Below the pieces are notes generated by a model. The model was not told the DNA's origin. It saw only the letters and a program-made list of their open reading frames with translations, and did no database searches. This document shows, piece by piece, positions 30,754-40,522 of a stretch of DNA of 64,000 nucleotides. This DNA comes from Nocardia iowensis (GTDB taxonomy: Bacteria; Actinomycetota; Actinomycetes; Mycobacteriales; Mycobacteriaceae). Position 1 is the first letter of the stretch. Each line of letters begins with the position of its first letter. Both the position numbers and the translations under genes were made by a program. The stretch spans positions 6,758,001-6,822,000 of the forward strand of contig NZ_CP078145.1 of assembly GCF_019222765.1 (NCBI RefSeq). The letters run 5' to 3'.

Positions 30754-31279
30754 CCAGCCGCTGAATCAGGTGCAATGCCATGTCGATGCCCGCGGAGACG
30801 CCGGAAGAGGTGATCACGTCGCCGTCGTCGACGAATCGATCCTCGGAGCGGACGTCGATGGTGGGGTCCAGTTCGGCCAGTCGATCCAGGGACATCCAGT
30901 GGGTGGTCGCGGCTCGCCCGGCCAGCAAACCCGCCGCCGCGTACACAAGCGAACCGGTGCAGACGCTGGTCATCAACGGTGTCGCCGCGCGTTGCGCCCG
31001 CACCCACGCCAGCATGGTCTCGTCCGCCAGCATCGGCCGCGTTCCCTGCCCGCCGGGGAAGATCAGCACGTCGCGCCTCGGCGCGGTGTCGAACGAGTAC
31101 TGCGCCTCGATCGTCAGGCCCTTCGCGCACTTGATCGGGCCGCCGTCCAGCGAGAACGTGAAGGCCGTGTAACCGTCGTCGGGAAAATACTGGGTCCAGA
31201 GGGCGAGCATCTCCCACGGACCGACGGCGTCGAGTTCTTCCACTCCGGGGAACAGCAGCAGGCCGATGGTGCGCGTCAT
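30689..31279 (-). CDS. DJ-1/PfpI family protein (isonitrile hydratase-like)
   Basis: This 196-residue protein of the glutamine amidotransferase-like DJ-1 superfamily has a nucleophile Cys107 in the elbow TSVCTGSL and the acidic motif FPGVEELDAVGPWE near the N-terminus. That pattern resembles isonitrile hydratase (InhA) and related hydratases. A role in hydrating isocyanides, or in redox or chaperone work, is therefore possible but unproven. GAGGAGAAGG before the ATG at 31279 fixes the start. The 3' end overlaps the convergent membrane protein by 65 bases. Confidence 0.88.
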   Translation of the reverse strand: MTRTIGLLLFPGVEELDAVGPWEMLALWTQYFPDDGYTAFTFSLDGGPIKCAKGLTIEAQYSFDTAPRRDVLIFPGGQGTRPMLADETMLAWVRAQRAATPLMTSVCTGSLVYAAAGLLAGRAATTHWMSLDRLAELDPTIDVRSEDRFVDDGDVITSSGVSAGIDMALHLIQRLASADRAREVRRLAQYDPRPPV

Positions 31280-31711
31280 CCTTCTCCTCTCGGCTGGAAC
31301 CCGCGAGCTCGAGTCCACCATCGAAGGTAGCCATCGTTCGGCGAGCCGTGCACGCCGATTTCTCGGTCACGACTGAGCAGATGACGCCGGCGGCGAGCTG
31401 GACTCCGTTCAGGGAGCGGCCAATCAACGGCCAGCCGCAGTCGCGGGCCGGGCTTCGACTCGGCGGCGTAACAACCCGCCCATATTATCAACCAGCCATT
31501 TGCTAGATACGCACGGAGGACTCAACACCCTTTCGTACCGCGAGTTTGTTTATTCCGCTTCCGCCAGACCGGCCATCACCGCGATGGTCAGGTAAACCGC
31601 TGACACCAAGCCACTTAACCCACCAAACCGCACATCACGATCCTGTTTCGTGGCGAATAACGTATCAGCAGTACAGGTGACACGCCTATTAGCTGCAAGT
31701 TAGCGTGTGGC
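31280..31711. other. Divergent promoter region, AT-richer
   Basis: About 430 bases lie between the DJ-1 gene and the glycosyltransferase. The part from 31470 to 31710 is richer in A and T than the genome around it and probably contains the glycosyltransferase promoter. No perfect palindrome or RNA was seen. Confidence 0.45.
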
Positions 31712-33112
31712 ATGACGAAAATACTGGCATTCACCTCACCGGCTAAAGGACACCTGTATCCGGTCGCGCCGGTCCTGGCTGAGCTGGTATCACGCGGCCA
31801 CGACGTGACCGTGCTGACGCTCCCGGGCAGCGAACCGGCATTGCGCCCCTTCGGATTCACGGTGCGCGAACTGCCGCCGGTACTGGCGAACAGCACCCTC
31901 GACGACTGGTCGACCACCTCGAAGATCGCGGCACTGCGCGCGGCCGTCCGCGCGCTCGTCGCCCGCACCCCCGACGAAATCCAGGCATTGCGCGGCGCGA
32001 TCATCGCCGAACGACCGGACGCGCTGCTGATCGACATCACCGCACCCGGCGCGCAGATCCTGGCCGCGGCCAGTGGGCTGCCCTGGGCGTCGTGGGCGTC
32101 GATGCTGCTGCCGCTCCCCTCGCGCGACGCGCCGCCCTTCGGCCCCGGGTTGCGGCCGCGGCCGGACCGGCTCGGCCGGGTCCGCGACAAGACCGTGCAA
32201 TGGTTCCTCAATGGCCGCTGGAACGAGGTGCTGCCGCAGCTCAACCACATGCGCCAGTATTACGGGCTGGATCCGCTGGACAACACCGTCGACTACCTGC
32301 GTCAGCCGCCGTTGACGCTCAACTTCACCGCACCGCCGTTCGACGACGTGCGCACCGACTGGCCCGACTCGGTCCAGCAGATCGGGCCCGGCCTGTGGGC
32401 GCCGGACGCCGAATCACCCGCGTGGCTGGACGAAATCGATCGGCCGCTGGCGCTGGTCACCTGCTCGACCGAATTCCAGGACGACGGCAGACTCGCCCAG
32501 GTCGCCATGGACGCGCTCGCCGACAGCGAGTTGTACACGGTCGTCACCGCGGGCGCCATCGATGCCGGGGCCTTCACGGTGCCGCCGAACGCACGGGTCG
32601 AGCAGTTCCTGCCCCATCACCTACTACTAGACCGGGCCGCCGTGGTCGTCTCACACGGTGGCATGGGAATCACCCAGAAGGCCTTGGCCGCAGGCGTTCC
32701 GGTGTGCGCGGTGCCGTTCGGCCGGGCGCAATCCGAGGTCGCGAGGCGCGTGGTCACCAACGAAGCAGGCAGTTGGGTACCCGCGAAGCGGCTCAACGTT
32801 GCCAACCTCCGCGCCGGCATCGACAAGGCGATGGGTTGCCGCGACGGCGCGGCGCGGGTAGCGGCCGGGTTCGCCGCGGCGGGCGGCACCCTGCGCGGTG
32901 CGGAACTGCTGGAACGGCACTTCGCCGGTCACGAGATCGGCCATGCGACGAGAACCGGTGCCGCGCCGATGTACACCCCGCACACCTATCCGACGAACGA
33001 GGTGGCGCCGGAAATCACCCCCGGTGAGCCGGATCCGATCGTCGCGCCGCCCAACAACTCCGCGCCCTCGGACGACCGGTATTGGACAACCTGGCAACGT
33101 CGCGATCGCTGA
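31712..33112 (+). CDS. Family 1 glycosyltransferase (MGT/UGT type)
   Basis: This 466-residue GT-B glycosyltransferase starts MTKILAFTSPAKGHLYPVAPVLAEL, the usual acceptor-side N-terminus with a potential catalytic His. It has the donor-side motif VVVSHGGMGITQKALAAGVP in the C-terminal half. Such enzymes put sugars from nucleotide donors on macrolides, glycolipids or drugs, including rifampin in some Nocardia. The acceptor here cannot be named. A 60-residue Pro/Thr-rich tail (after about 405) is extra to the fold. The gene stands alone, 139 bases before the LLM oxidoreductase. Confidence 0.88.
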   Translation: MTKILAFTSPAKGHLYPVAPVLAELVSRGHDVTVLTLPGSEPALRPFGFTVRELPPVLANSTLDDWSTTSKIAALRAAVRALVARTPDEIQALRGAIIAERPDALLIDITAPGAQILAAASGLPWASWASMLLPLPSRDAPPFGPGLRPRPDRLGRVRDKTVQWFLNGRWNEVLPQLNHMRQYYGLDPLDNTVDYLRQPPLTLNFTAPPFDDVRTDWPDSVQQIGPGLWAPDAESPAWLDEIDRPLALVTCSTEFQDDGRLAQVAMDALADSELYTVVTAGAIDAGAFTVPPNARVEQFLPHHLLLDRAAVVVSHGGMGITQKALAAGVPVCAVPFGRAQSEVARRVVTNEAGSWVPAKRLNVANLRAGIDKAMGCRDGAARVAAGFAAAGGTLRGAELLERHFAGHEIGHATRTGAAPMYTPHTYPTNEVAPEITPGEPDPIVAPPNNSAPSDDRYWTTWQRRDR

Positions 33113-33251
33113 GCAGCGCCGCTCGCCGTGGACCCGTACGAGTGGACGGCACGTTCTCCGTCGCAAGCCTCCGGACCGATCAACCTGCGCCGACAACCGG
33201 CCCAGCACGGGATAATTGGTTAGGTTTGGGGAAACAACTAAGGAGATATCT

Positions 33252-34244
33252 GTGCGCTTCGGCATGTTCATTCCGCAGGGTTGGCGGCTCGATCTGGTCG
33301 GGATCGAACCGGCGCAGCAGTGGCGGGTGATGCGGGATCTCGCGCAACGCGCGGATGCCGGTGACACCTGGGAGTCGCTGTGGGTGTACGACCACTTCCA
33401 TACCGTTCCGGTGCCGACCGAGGAGGCGACGCACGAGGCGTGGACGTTGATGTCGGCGTTCGCGGCATCGACCTCGCGGATTCGGCTCGGACAGATGTGT
33501 ACCGCGATGAGCTACCGCAATCCGGCGTATCTGGCGAAGGTCGCGGCGACCGTCGACCTGATCTCCGGCGGGCGGGTCGAGATGGGCATCGGCGGCGGCT
33601 GGTACGAACACGAATGGCGCGCTTACGGTTACGGATTCCCGCCGGCGGGTGAGCGGCTCGGCCGCCTCGACGAGGGCGTGCAGATCTTCCGGCAGGCGTG
33701 GACGACGGGCACGGCCACCTTGGACGGCAAGCACTACCAAGTCGACGGCGCCATCGTGCGGCCACTTCCGTTGCAGGAGGGCGGGATTCCGGTGTGGATC
33801 GCGGGCGGCGGCGAGAAGAAGACGCTGCGGATCGCGGCGAAGTACGCCCAGTACACCAACTTCAGCGGCGAACCAGCAGAGTTCGCGCAGAAGTCCGACA
33901 TTCTGCGCACCCACTGCGGCGAGGTCGGCACCGATTTCGATGCCATCGTGCGCTCCTCGAACTTCAACGCGGTCATCGCCGCCACCGAAGCCGAAGTCGA
34001 AGAGCGTCTTTCCGCGCTGCAGGCCAAGCTGGCCTCGGCGATCGGCGACGATCAGGCCAAGGGCTTCGTCGACGGCATGTTCCGCACTTCGGCCGCGGTC
34101 GGCACCCCGGAGCAGATCGTCGAAAGGCTTGCCAAGGTCCGCGATCTCGGCCTCGGCTACGCCATCGTCAACTTCCCCGAAGCCGCCTACGACACCTCCG
34201 GCATCGAACTCTTCGAACGTGAGGTAGCTCCCGCGCTCGCCTGA
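33252..34244 (+). CDS. LLM-class (F420-dependent) oxidoreductase
   Basis: This 330-residue protein has the luciferase-like monooxygenase TIM-barrel pattern: VRFGMFIPQG start, ESLWVYDHFHTVP near 40-55, RIRLGQMCTAMSYRNPAYLAK near 80-100, and GGRVEMGIGGGWYEHEW. In Nocardia and mycobacteria this subgroup usually uses cofactor F420. The substrate is unknown. The GTG at 33252 is fixed by AAGGAGATAT seven bases upstream. A long terminator lies between it and the convergent nrdE. Confidence 0.9.
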   Translation: MRFGMFIPQGWRLDLVGIEPAQQWRVMRDLAQRADAGDTWESLWVYDHFHTVPVPTEEATHEAWTLMSAFAASTSRIRLGQMCTAMSYRNPAYLAKVAATVDLISGGRVEMGIGGGWYEHEWRAYGYGFPPAGERLGRLDEGVQIFRQAWTTGTATLDGKHYQVDGAIVRPLPLQEGGIPVWIAGGGEKKTLRIAAKYAQYTNFSGEPAEFAQKSDILRTHCGEVGTDFDAIVRSSNFNAVIAATEAEVEERLSALQAKLASAIGDDQAKGFVDGMFRTSAAVGTPEQIVERLAKVRDLGLGYAIVNFPEAAYDTSGIELFEREVAPALA

Positions 34245-34263
34245 ACATCCTTGCCGGACAGAC

Positions 34264-34316
34264 GATCACGGGGAACTGGTGTTGTCGGCCTTCGGCAACG
34301 CCAGTTCCCCGCGATC
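34264..34316. terminator. Long hairpin between convergent genes
   Basis: The arms CGGGGAACTGGTGTTG and CAACGCCAGTTCCCCG (34269-34284 and 34296-34311) pair with one G-T wobble, and GATC repeats flank them. The hairpin sits between the LLM gene and nrdE and can end transcription from both sides. Confidence 0.85.
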
Positions 34317-34332
34317 ATTCGAAGTCTCGCGA

Positions 34333-36522
34333 CTACAGCATGCAGGAGACGCAGCCCTCGACTTCGGTTCCCTCCAAGGCCATTTGGCGCAGGCGGATGT
34401 AGTAGAGGGTCTTGATGCCCTTGCGCCAGGCGTAGATCTGCGCCCGGTTGAGGTCGCGAGTGGAGGCGGTGTCCTTGAAGAAGAGGGTCAGCGACAGGCC
34501 CTGGTCCACGTGCTGGGTGGCCGCGGCGTAGGTGTCGATGATCTTCTCGTAGCCGATTTCGTAAGCGTCCTCGTAGTATTCGAGGTTGTCGTTGGTGAGG
34601 TAGGGCGCCGGGTAGTAGACGCGGCCGATCTTGCCTTCCTTGCGGATCTCGATCTTCGACGCCACCGGGTGGATGGAACTGGTGGAGTGGTTGATGTAGG
34701 AGATCGAACCGGTCGGCGGGACAGCCTGCAGGTTCTGGTTGTAGATGCCGTGCTGCATGACCGAGGCCTTCAGCTCACGCCAATCGTCCTGGGTGGGGAT
34801 GTGCACACCGGCGTCGGCGAACAGCTGCGCGACCCGTTCGGTCTTCGGCTCCCACACCTGGTCGGTGTACTTGTCGAAGTACTCGCCGCTGGCATACTTG
34901 GACTCGGGGAAGCCGCCGAAGTAGGTGCCGCGCTCCTTCGCGATCAGGTTCGACGCCCGAATCGCGTGGTAGACAACGGTGTAGAAGTAGATGTTGGTGA
35001 AGTCGATGCCCTCTTCGGAGCCGTAGTGCACCCGCTCGCGGGCCAGGTACCCGTGCAGGTTCATCTGGCCGAGGCCGATCGCGTGGGATTCGTTGTTGCC
35101 CTGCTCGATCGACGGCACCGAGTAGATGTGCGTCTGGTCCGACACCGCGGTCAGCGCGCGGATCGAGGTCTCGATGGTCTGCGCGAAGTCGGGTGAGTCC
35201 ATCGTCTTGGCGATGTTGAGCGACCCGAGGTTGCACGAGATGTCCTTGCCCACCTTGGCGTAGGACAGGTCGTCGTTGAACACCGACGGCGTGGAGACCT
35301 GCAGGATCTCCGAGCACAGGTTCGAGTGGGTGATCTTGCCCGCGATCGGGTTGGACCGGTTCACCGTGTCCTCGAACATGATGTACGGGTAGCCGGATTC
35401 GAACTGCAGCTCGGCGATGGTCTGGAAGAACTCACGCGCCTTGATCTTCGACTTGCGGATCCGCTTGTCGTCGACCATCTCGTAGTACTTCTCGGTGACG
35501 TCGATGTCGGCGAACGGCTTGCCGTAGATGCGTTCCACGTCGTAGGGCGAGAACAGGTACATGTCCTCGTTCTTCTTCGCCAGCTCGAAGGTGATGTCCG
35601 GGATCACCACACCCAGCGAGAGCGTCTTGATGCGGATCTTCTCGTCCGCGTTCTCCCGCTTGGTGTCGAGGAAGCGGTAGATGTCGGGGTGGTGCGCGTG
35701 CAGATACACCGCGCCCGCGCCCTGTCGGGCACCGAGCTGGTTGGCGTAGGAGAACGAGTCCTCCAGCAGCTTCATGATCGGGATGACGCCCGAGCTCTGG
35801 TTCTCGATCTTCTTGATCGGCGCACCGTGCTCGCGAATGTTGCTGAGCAGCAACGCGACACCGCCACCACGCTTGGACAGTTGCAGCGCGGAGTTGATGG
35901 AGCGCCCGATGGACTCCATGTTGTCCTCGATGCGCAGCAGGAAGCAGGACACCGGCTCGCCGCGCTGCTTCTTGCCCGAGTTGAGGAAGGTCGGGGTGGC
36001 GGGCTGGAAGCGGCCGTCGATGATCTCGTCGACCAGCTTGCTCGCCAGCACCTCGTCACCGGCGGCGAGGGTGAGCGCGACCATGCAGACGCGGTCCTCG
36101 AACCGCTCCAGGTAGCGCTTGCCGTCGAAGGTCTTCAGCGTGTACGAGGTGTAGTACTTGAACGCGCCGAGGAAGGTGGGGAACCGGAACTTCTTGGCGT
36201 ACGCCTGCTGGAACAGCTGCTTGATGAACGGGCGGCTGTACTGCTCGAGTACCTCCGGCTCGTAGTAGTTCTCCTCGAGCAGGTAGTCCAGCTTCTCGTC
36301 CAGGTTGTGGAAGAAGACGGTGTTCTGGTTGACGTGCTGCAGGAAGTACTGGTGGGCGGCCTCGCGGTCCTTGTCGAACTGGATCTCGCCGTTCGGTCCG
36401 TACAAGTTCAGCATCGCGTTGAGGGCGTGGTAGTCCATGACCTCGCCGGATTCCGCACCGCGGACCGGTGTGTGTTCTACGCGAGCCGTTTTTCCGGCCG
36501 GTGCTGTCGTTGTTGTTGCCAA
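34333..36522 (-). CDS. nrdE: Class Ib ribonucleotide reductase, alpha (catalytic) subunit
   Basis: This 729-residue large subunit reduces ribonucleoside diphosphates using the NrdF radical and NrdH electrons. It closely follows the mycobacterial NrdE pattern ([36 protein letters not shown]-free core) and ends in the redox pair CVSCML. The TTG at 36522 is preferred because the preceding residues give an N-terminus of the length seen in mycobacterial NrdE. An ATG at 36438 (MDYHALN) is the alternative. The start overlaps nrdI by 46 bases. It is the last gene of the nrdH-nrdI-nrdE operon. Confidence 0.96.
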   Translation of the reverse strand: MATTTTAPAGKTARVEHTPVRGAESGEVMDYHALNAMLNLYGPNGEIQFDKDREAAHQYFLQHVNQNTVFFHNLDEKLDYLLEENYYEPEVLEQYSRPFIKQLFQQAYAKKFRFPTFLGAFKYYTSYTLKTFDGKRYLERFEDRVCMVALTLAAGDEVLASKLVDEIIDGRFQPATPTFLNSGKKQRGEPVSCFLLRIEDNMESIGRSINSALQLSKRGGGVALLLSNIREHGAPIKKIENQSSGVIPIMKLLEDSFSYANQLGARQGAGAVYLHAHHPDIYRFLDTKRENADEKIRIKTLSLGVVIPDITFELAKKNEDMYLFSPYDVERIYGKPFADIDVTEKYYEMVDDKRIRKSKIKAREFFQTIAELQFESGYPYIMFEDTVNRSNPIAGKITHSNLCSEILQVSTPSVFNDDLSYAKVGKDISCNLGSLNIAKTMDSPDFAQTIETSIRALTAVSDQTHIYSVPSIEQGNNESHAIGLGQMNLHGYLARERVHYGSEEGIDFTNIYFYTVVYHAIRASNLIAKERGTYFGGFPESKYASGEYFDKYTDQVWEPKTERVAQLFADAGVHIPTQDDWRELKASVMQHGIYNQNLQAVPPTGSISYINHSTSSIHPVASKIEIRKEGKIGRVYYPAPYLTNDNLEYYEDAYEIGYEKIIDTYAAATQHVDQGLSLTLFFKDTASTRDLNRAQIYAWRKGIKTLYYIRLRQMALEGTEVEGCVSCML

Positions 36523-36956
36523 AACAATCCCAATCCCTCTCGGACGCGCTCGACGTCCTCGGCGGTTCCCATGAGTTCGAAGCGATACAGGTACGGCACC
36601 CCGCATTTGCGGGAGATCACGTCGCCCGCATAGCAGTAGGTATCGCCGAAGTTCGTGTTTCCCGCCGCGACCACCCCGCGCAGCAAGGCACGGTTGTGCG
36701 GATCGTTGAGGAACTTGGCGACCTGCCGCGGCACGAAGTCCTTGTCGGACCGGTTTCCCCCCAAGACGTGCCGACCGCCCCCGTAGGTGGGGACGATCAG
36801 CACGTAGGGTTCGTCGACGCGCAGCGAATCGGCGGTGTGCAGTGGAATGCGAGTCGCCGGGAGACCCAGCTTCTCGACGAAGCGATGCGTGTTCTCCGAG
36901 GCGCTGGAGAAGTAGACCAGTGCCGGAGCGGCGGGACCGTAGCTGTCATCGGACAC
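36477..36956 (-). CDS. nrdI: Ribonucleotide reductase stimulatory flavodoxin NrdI
   Basis: This 159-residue flavodoxin-like protein holds FMN and provides superoxide to build the Mn-tyrosyl radical of NrdF. Typical motifs are [16 protein letters not shown] (phosphate loop), VPTYGGG and [16 protein letters not shown]. It lies 41 bases after nrdH and overlaps nrdE by 46 bases, so the three genes are probably co-translated. The length is normal for actinobacterial NrdI. Confidence 0.96.
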   Translation of the reverse strand: MSDDSYGPAAPALVYFSSASENTHRFVEKLGLPATRIPLHTADSLRVDEPYVLIVPTYGGGRHVLGGNRSDKDFVPRQVAKFLNDPHNRALLRGVVAAGNTNFGDTYCYAGDVISRKCGVPYLYRFELMGTAEDVERVREGLGLFWQQQRQHRPEKRLA

Positions 36957-36997
36957 GGTCGACCTCTCCTCTCGGAGGAACGGAAACGGCGAAGCGG

Positions 36998-37231
36998 TCA
37001 GGCCGCCACGGTGGCGAGCGACTTGATGCGATCGGGCCGGAAACCGGACCAGTGATCCTCACCGGCCACCACGACCGGAGCCTGCAGGTAGCCGAGGGCC
37101 ATGACGTAGTCACGCGCCTCGTCGTTCTCGGAGATGTCGATTACCTCGTAGTCCACCCCGGCCTTGTCGAGGGCCTTGTAGGTGGCATTGCACTGGACGC
37201 AAGCGGGCTTGGTGTACACGGTGACGGTCAT
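36998..37231 (-). CDS. nrdH: Glutaredoxin-like protein NrdH
   Basis: This 77-residue redoxin is the electron donor for class Ib ribonucleotide reductase and is itself reduced by thioredoxin reductase. The active-site pair C11-V-Q-C14 and the WSGFRPD motif near the C-terminus are those of NrdH. It is the first gene of nrdHIE. Paired NrdR-like boxes lie about 165-215 bases upstream of its start. Confidence 0.96.
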   Translation of the reverse strand: MTVTVYTKPACVQCNATYKALDKAGVDYEVIDISENDEARDYVMALGYLQAPVVVAGEDHWSGFRPDRIKSLATVAA

Positions 37232-37396
37232 TGAGGTCCCTCTCTCCTTGTGCCTGATCCACAGCCTGTGATCCGTATGCAGTGCACGATCCGACGTTGC
37301 TGCGCAAACTCCTGGATCTGGCTTCGAATCCCCTGCTCAGCCCTCTCGGGCCGAGGCTCGCAGAGCGGGGTGTCATGCCGTCTTCCAGTACCGAAG

Positions 37397-37444
37397 ACAC
37401 TACACCTAGTGGCCGACAGATTCATCCAACACGACATGTTGCGA
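37397..37444. promoter_or_regulatory. Paired NrdR-like boxes upstream of nrdHIE
   Basis: ACACTACACCTAGTGG (37397-37412) is a close match to the NrdR box. ACACGACATGTTGCGA (37429-37444) is a weaker match whose start is 32 bp away, the same spacing as the pair before nrdF. This suggests one NrdR controls both nrd loci. The nrdR gene itself is not in the window. Confidence 0.66.
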
Positions 37445-37570
37445 GTCACATTGATGAAATTCGAATGCGGTAAGTCCCTGGACGCTCGATTCGCAACCCG
37501 ACACGGCCGTGGTGCAGATCACAATTTCGTACCGTAGCTGATTTCCAGCAAACACTCAGGGCAGACGAAG

Positions 37571-37601
37571 AGGGCCACCTCCACCGCATGGAGATGACCC
37601 T
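37571..37601 (-). terminator. Hairpin after the FMN reductase gene
   Basis: The arms AGGGCCACCTCCA and TGGAGATGACCCT can pair over 13 positions with two weak pairs around CCGCA. The hairpin lies 22 bases past the stop of the leftward reductase gene. Confidence 0.65.
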
Positions 37602-37622
37602 CGAGAAGACCGGAGCGGAAGC

Positions 37623-38192
37623 TTACACGGCGGCGAATTCGCCTCGAGTGGCCTGGACCAGTTCGTGCACGGTGGCCGCCAGCTTGGTCAGCGCCTCGGC
37701 GTCCTCACGCGGGTGCGCCGCGCCGAACCGCTCGCCGATCGTGGCGAAGTGCAGGTGCGCGGACTCCACCACGCTCGCGCCCGCGACGCCGAGCGACTTG
37801 ACCGCGTCGCCGTGTGCCCACTGCGCGGCGTTGGGGCTGATCGACGCGCTGACCACGGCGGTCGGCTTGCCCTGGAGCGCGCCGGCGCCGTATGGGCGCG
37901 AAGCCCAGTCGATGGCGTTCTTCAACACGCCCGGCAGCGTGCCGTTGTACTCCGGGGTCACGATGAGCAGGCCGTCGGCCCCGGCGACCGCGTCGCGCAA
38001 TGCCTGTGCGGCGGCGGGCACGGCGCCTTGGATGTCGAGGTCTTCGTTGTAGAAAGGAATATCGGCGAGGCCCTCGTAGAGGGTGATCTCGACGCCCGCC
38101 GGGGCCGTCTGCACGGCGGTCTCGGCAAGCTGCCGATTGATCGAAGCCGCACGAAGGCTTCCGACGAGAGCGAGGATCCGGGTCTGACTCAT
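37623..38192 (-). CDS. NADPH-dependent FMN reductase-like flavoprotein
   Basis: This 189-residue flavodoxin-fold reductase has the FMN phosphate loop GSLRAASINRQLAE near residues 11-24 and the PEYNGTLPGVLKNAIDW motif near residue 80. Relatives reduce FMN, quinones, azo dyes or chromate. The physiological substrate is unknown. AGGAG lies 5 bases before the ATG. It diverges from a TetR regulator across an 86-base gap that holds repeated GGTCCG half-sites, so it is the likely target of that regulator. Confidence 0.92.
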   Translation of the reverse strand: MSQTRILALVGSLRAASINRQLAETAVQTAPAGVEITLYEGLADIPFYNEDLDIQGAVPAAAQALRDAVAGADGLLIVTPEYNGTLPGVLKNAIDWASRPYGAGALQGKPTAVVSASISPNAAQWAHGDAVKSLGVAGASVVESAHLHFATIGERFGAAHPREDAEALTKLAATVHELVQATRGEFAAV

Positions 38193-38217
38193 GACAGCTC
38201 CTGGTGTACTGAATGGA

Positions 38218-38257
38218 TGGTCCGAAGTTTCATCCTGACTAACCGGACCACGGTCCG
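38218..38257. promoter_or_regulatory. Probable TetR operator with three GGTCCG half-sites
   Basis: TGGTCCG (38218-38224), CGGACCA (38244-38250) and CGGTCCG (38251-38257) are copies of one half-site. The last two form the palindrome CGGACC-AC-GGTCCG. They lie between the divergent reductase and TetR genes. Confidence 0.68.
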
Positions 38258-38278
38258 ATTACTTCCCGCGAGGACTGC

Positions 38279-38938
38279 GTGAGCGCTGTGAGCTACCCCA
38301 CATCGGATGCCCCCCTGCCAGGGGAGCGTCCGCTGCTCGGCATCGGCGCACCCCTGCCCGGCGCGTCCGAACCCACCGAACGCGCCGATGCCGCACGCAA
38401 CCGGCAGCTGCTGCTGGACGCCGCGCAGCAGCTGGTGCGCGAGCAAGGCGTCGACGGCCTCACCATGGACGCGCTGGCCAAGCGGGCGGGGGTCGGCAAG
38501 GGCACCGTCTTCCGCCGGTTCGGCAGCCGGTCCGGGTTGCTGATGGCGTTGCTGGATCACTCCGAGCGCAAGTCCCAGGAGTCGTTCATGTTCGGCCCGC
38601 CACCGCTGGGGCCGGGCGCGCCGCCGGTGGAACGGCTGGTCGCGTTCGGCCGGGCGCGGCTGCTCGACATCGACGTGGAGGGCGAGCTGTACCGCGCGGC
38701 CGAGATCGGTGAGGCGGGTGACCGCTATTCCGGCGCGCCCTACATCCTGCTCAAGACGCACGTGTCGATGTTGCTGCGCCAGGCGGGCGTTTCCGGCGAG
38801 ATCCCATTGCTCGCCGACAGCCTGCTGGCCACCCTCAGTGCCGCCCTGATCATGCATCAGATGCACGCCCAGGGCTTCAGCCGGGACCAGATCGGAGACA
38901 ACTGGGAAGCGTTCGTTCGCCACGTTGTTTCGCGGTGA
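38279..38938 (+). CDS. TetR/AcrR family transcription regulator
   Basis: This 219-residue regulator has an extra N-terminal tail of about 40 residues, then a TetR helix-turn-helix (residues 42-90: [39 protein letters not shown]). The ligand-binding half is unlike any I know. The GTG at 38279 has GAGG 5 bases upstream. It diverges from the FMN reductase and probably represses both genes through the GGTCCG sites. nadE follows by 29 bases but is likely expressed on its own as well. Confidence 0.9.
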   Translation: MSAVSYPTSDAPLPGERPLLGIGAPLPGASEPTERADAARNRQLLLDAAQQLVREQGVDGLTMDALAKRAGVGKGTVFRRFGSRSGLLMALLDHSERKSQESFMFGPPPLGPGAPPVERLVAFGRARLLDIDVEGELYRAAEIGEAGDRYSGAPYILLKTHVSMLLRQAGVSGEIPLLADSLLATLSAALIMHQMHAQGFSRDQIGDNWEAFVRHVVSR

Positions 38939-38967
38939 GTAGTGAATCGTCAGTAAAGTGGGCTGCC

Positions 38968-39795
38968 ATGCGGAACCTGCGCGAACAGATCATCACGGAA
39001 TTGGGCGTCCAGCCGAACATCGAGCCGAAGACCGAGGTGCGGCGGCGGGTCGATTTCCTCAAGGATTATCTGACCGCCACTCCCGCAAAGGGATTCGTGC
39101 TCGGCATCAGCGGCGGGCAGGACAGCTCGTTGGCGGGACGGTTGTGCCAGTTGGCGGTGGAGGAATTGCGCGCCGACGGCGCGGACGCGACGTTCCTCGC
39201 GGTGCGGCTGCCCTACGGCGTGCAATCCGACGAGGCCGACGCGCGCGCCGCGCTGCGGTTCATCCAGCCGGACAAGACGGTGTCGGTGAACGTGCGCCCG
39301 AGCGCCAACGCGACCGCGGGCGAGGTGGCCTCCGCGCTGAAGGTCGACAAGCTGCGCGACTTCGTCCGCGGCAACATCAAGGCCCGCGAGCGGATGGTGA
39401 TCCAGTACGCGCTGGCCGGCCAGGAGAACCTGCTCGTCGTCGGCACCGACCACGCGGCGGAGGCGGTCACCGGCTTCTTCACCAAATACGGCGACGGCGG
39501 CGTTGACCTGACGCCACTGACCGGCCTCACCAAGCATCAGGGGGCCGCGCTGCTGCAGGAGTTGGGCGCCCCCGAAAGCATCTGGTCGAAGGTACCGACC
39601 GCCGACTTGGAGGACGACCGCCCCTCCCTCCCCGACGAAGAGGCGCTCGGCCTGACCTACCGCCAGATCGACGACTACCTCGAGGGCAAGGACGTCACGC
39701 CCGAGGTCGCCGAGCGAATCGAGTCCATCTACCTGAACACCCGCCACAAGCGAACGGTCCCGGTGACCCCCCTCGACACCTGGTGGCGCGAGTAG
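38968..39795 (+). CDS. nadE: Ammonia-dependent NAD synthetase
   Basis: This 275-residue enzyme makes NAD from deamido-NAD, ATP and ammonia. The PP-loop SGGQDSS is at residues 48-54, and the second substrate region [20 protein letters not shown] is intact. It lacks the glutaminase domain found in the long mycobacterial type, so it relies on free ammonia. The ATG at 38968 matches the usual start of the short family. A large hairpin lies just past the stop, shared with the convergent broken VOC gene. Confidence 0.95.
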   Translation: MRNLREQIITELGVQPNIEPKTEVRRRVDFLKDYLTATPAKGFVLGISGGQDSSLAGRLCQLAVEELRADGADATFLAVRLPYGVQSDEADARAALRFIQPDKTVSVNVRPSANATAGEVASALKVDKLRDFVRGNIKARERMVIQYALAGQENLLVVGTDHAAEAVTGFFTKYGDGGVDLTPLTGLTKHQGAALLQELGAPESIWSKVPTADLEDDRPSLPDEEALGLTYRQIDDYLEGKDVTPEVAERIESIYLNTRHKRTVPVTPLDTWWRE

Positions 39796-39814
39796 GCCGA
39801 CCTACCGGGCCGGG

Positions 39815-39876
39815 CACACCCTTTACTCGAGCCGCACACCCGCTATATCGGGTGTGCGGCTCACCCAAAGGGTGTG
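39815..39876. repeat. Nested hairpin / short repeat element, copy 1
   Basis: The inner arms GAGCCGCACACCCG and CGGGTGTGCGGCTC (39829-39842, 39849-39862) are perfect, with a CTATAT loop. Outer arms CACACCCTTT and AAAGGGTGTG (39815-39824, 39867-39876) add a second stem. A related sequence lies at 43251-43306. It also acts as a likely bidirectional terminator between nadE and the convergent frame. Confidence 0.75.
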
Positions 39877-40513
39877 TGCTCGAGGTTTGTCCGCGAGCCA
39901 GGACTGCAGATCGGTGACCGTCCGTAGTTCGGCGGCGATCGCAGACTGATCCTCGGCGGTGCGATCCAAGGTGCCGATCTCGGTGACGAGTTCGGCCGCT
40001 CGATCGGAATTGCCTGCGGCGGCGGCGATTTCAGCGAGCATCGCCAGAGCACGGCCCCGGTCGGCGGGACTCACGGCAGCACCGCGCGGCGCAGACCGGT
40101 CTCGAGGATCCGGGCGGCGTCGTCGTCGGTCTTGAACTCGCGATAGTTGCGGGCATTGTCCAGCACCCTGGCCAGGACTGAGAGTCCTTGTGCACCACCA
40201 TAATTCAGTTTCGGAATCTTGTGCTGCAAGTATGACGGAGTTACCGACCGGATCTACGACGGTGAATCGGGTCTGCCCTGGCCGGAATCGGGTGATCCGG
40301 GGGCAGTCCCCGCGCGGGCACCCGACCGTAGCGGGCGCGCAGCGCAGCGCTGAATTCCGCGTGCCAGTGGGCCACTTCGTCCACCTTGACCAGACAGCCG
40401 ATATACGCCCGCTCCGCGCTGACGTCTTTCGGCGTCGGCCCGAAGTGCAGTTCGCAGCCGTCGAGACGCACCTCGCCATAGCTGTACGGCCGGGTCATCT
40501 CCCGGGTGATCAT
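39823..40513 (-). pseudogene. Broken VOC-domain gene with helical C-terminal extension
   Basis: Three or four frames together spell one VOC protein with a TPR-like tail. Frame 1 (from 40513) gives SYGEVRLDGCELHFGP and VKVDEVAHWHAEFSAALRARYG. It shifts in a run of five C at 40299-40303. Frame 2 gives TRFTVVDPVGNSVILAAQDSETE and shifts again near 40203. Frame 3 gives GGAQGLSVLARVLDNARNYREFK and stops at 40071. The last part (MLAEIAAAAGNSDRAAELVTE) is in frame 2 again, after a GTG that overlaps this stop. Each change behaves as one extra base. About 30 residues expected at the N-terminus are also missing. It is either a decayed gene or sequencing error at short runs. The tail may instead be a separate coupled gene. 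Confidence 0.72.
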
Positions 40514-40522
40514 GTCCAGCCA

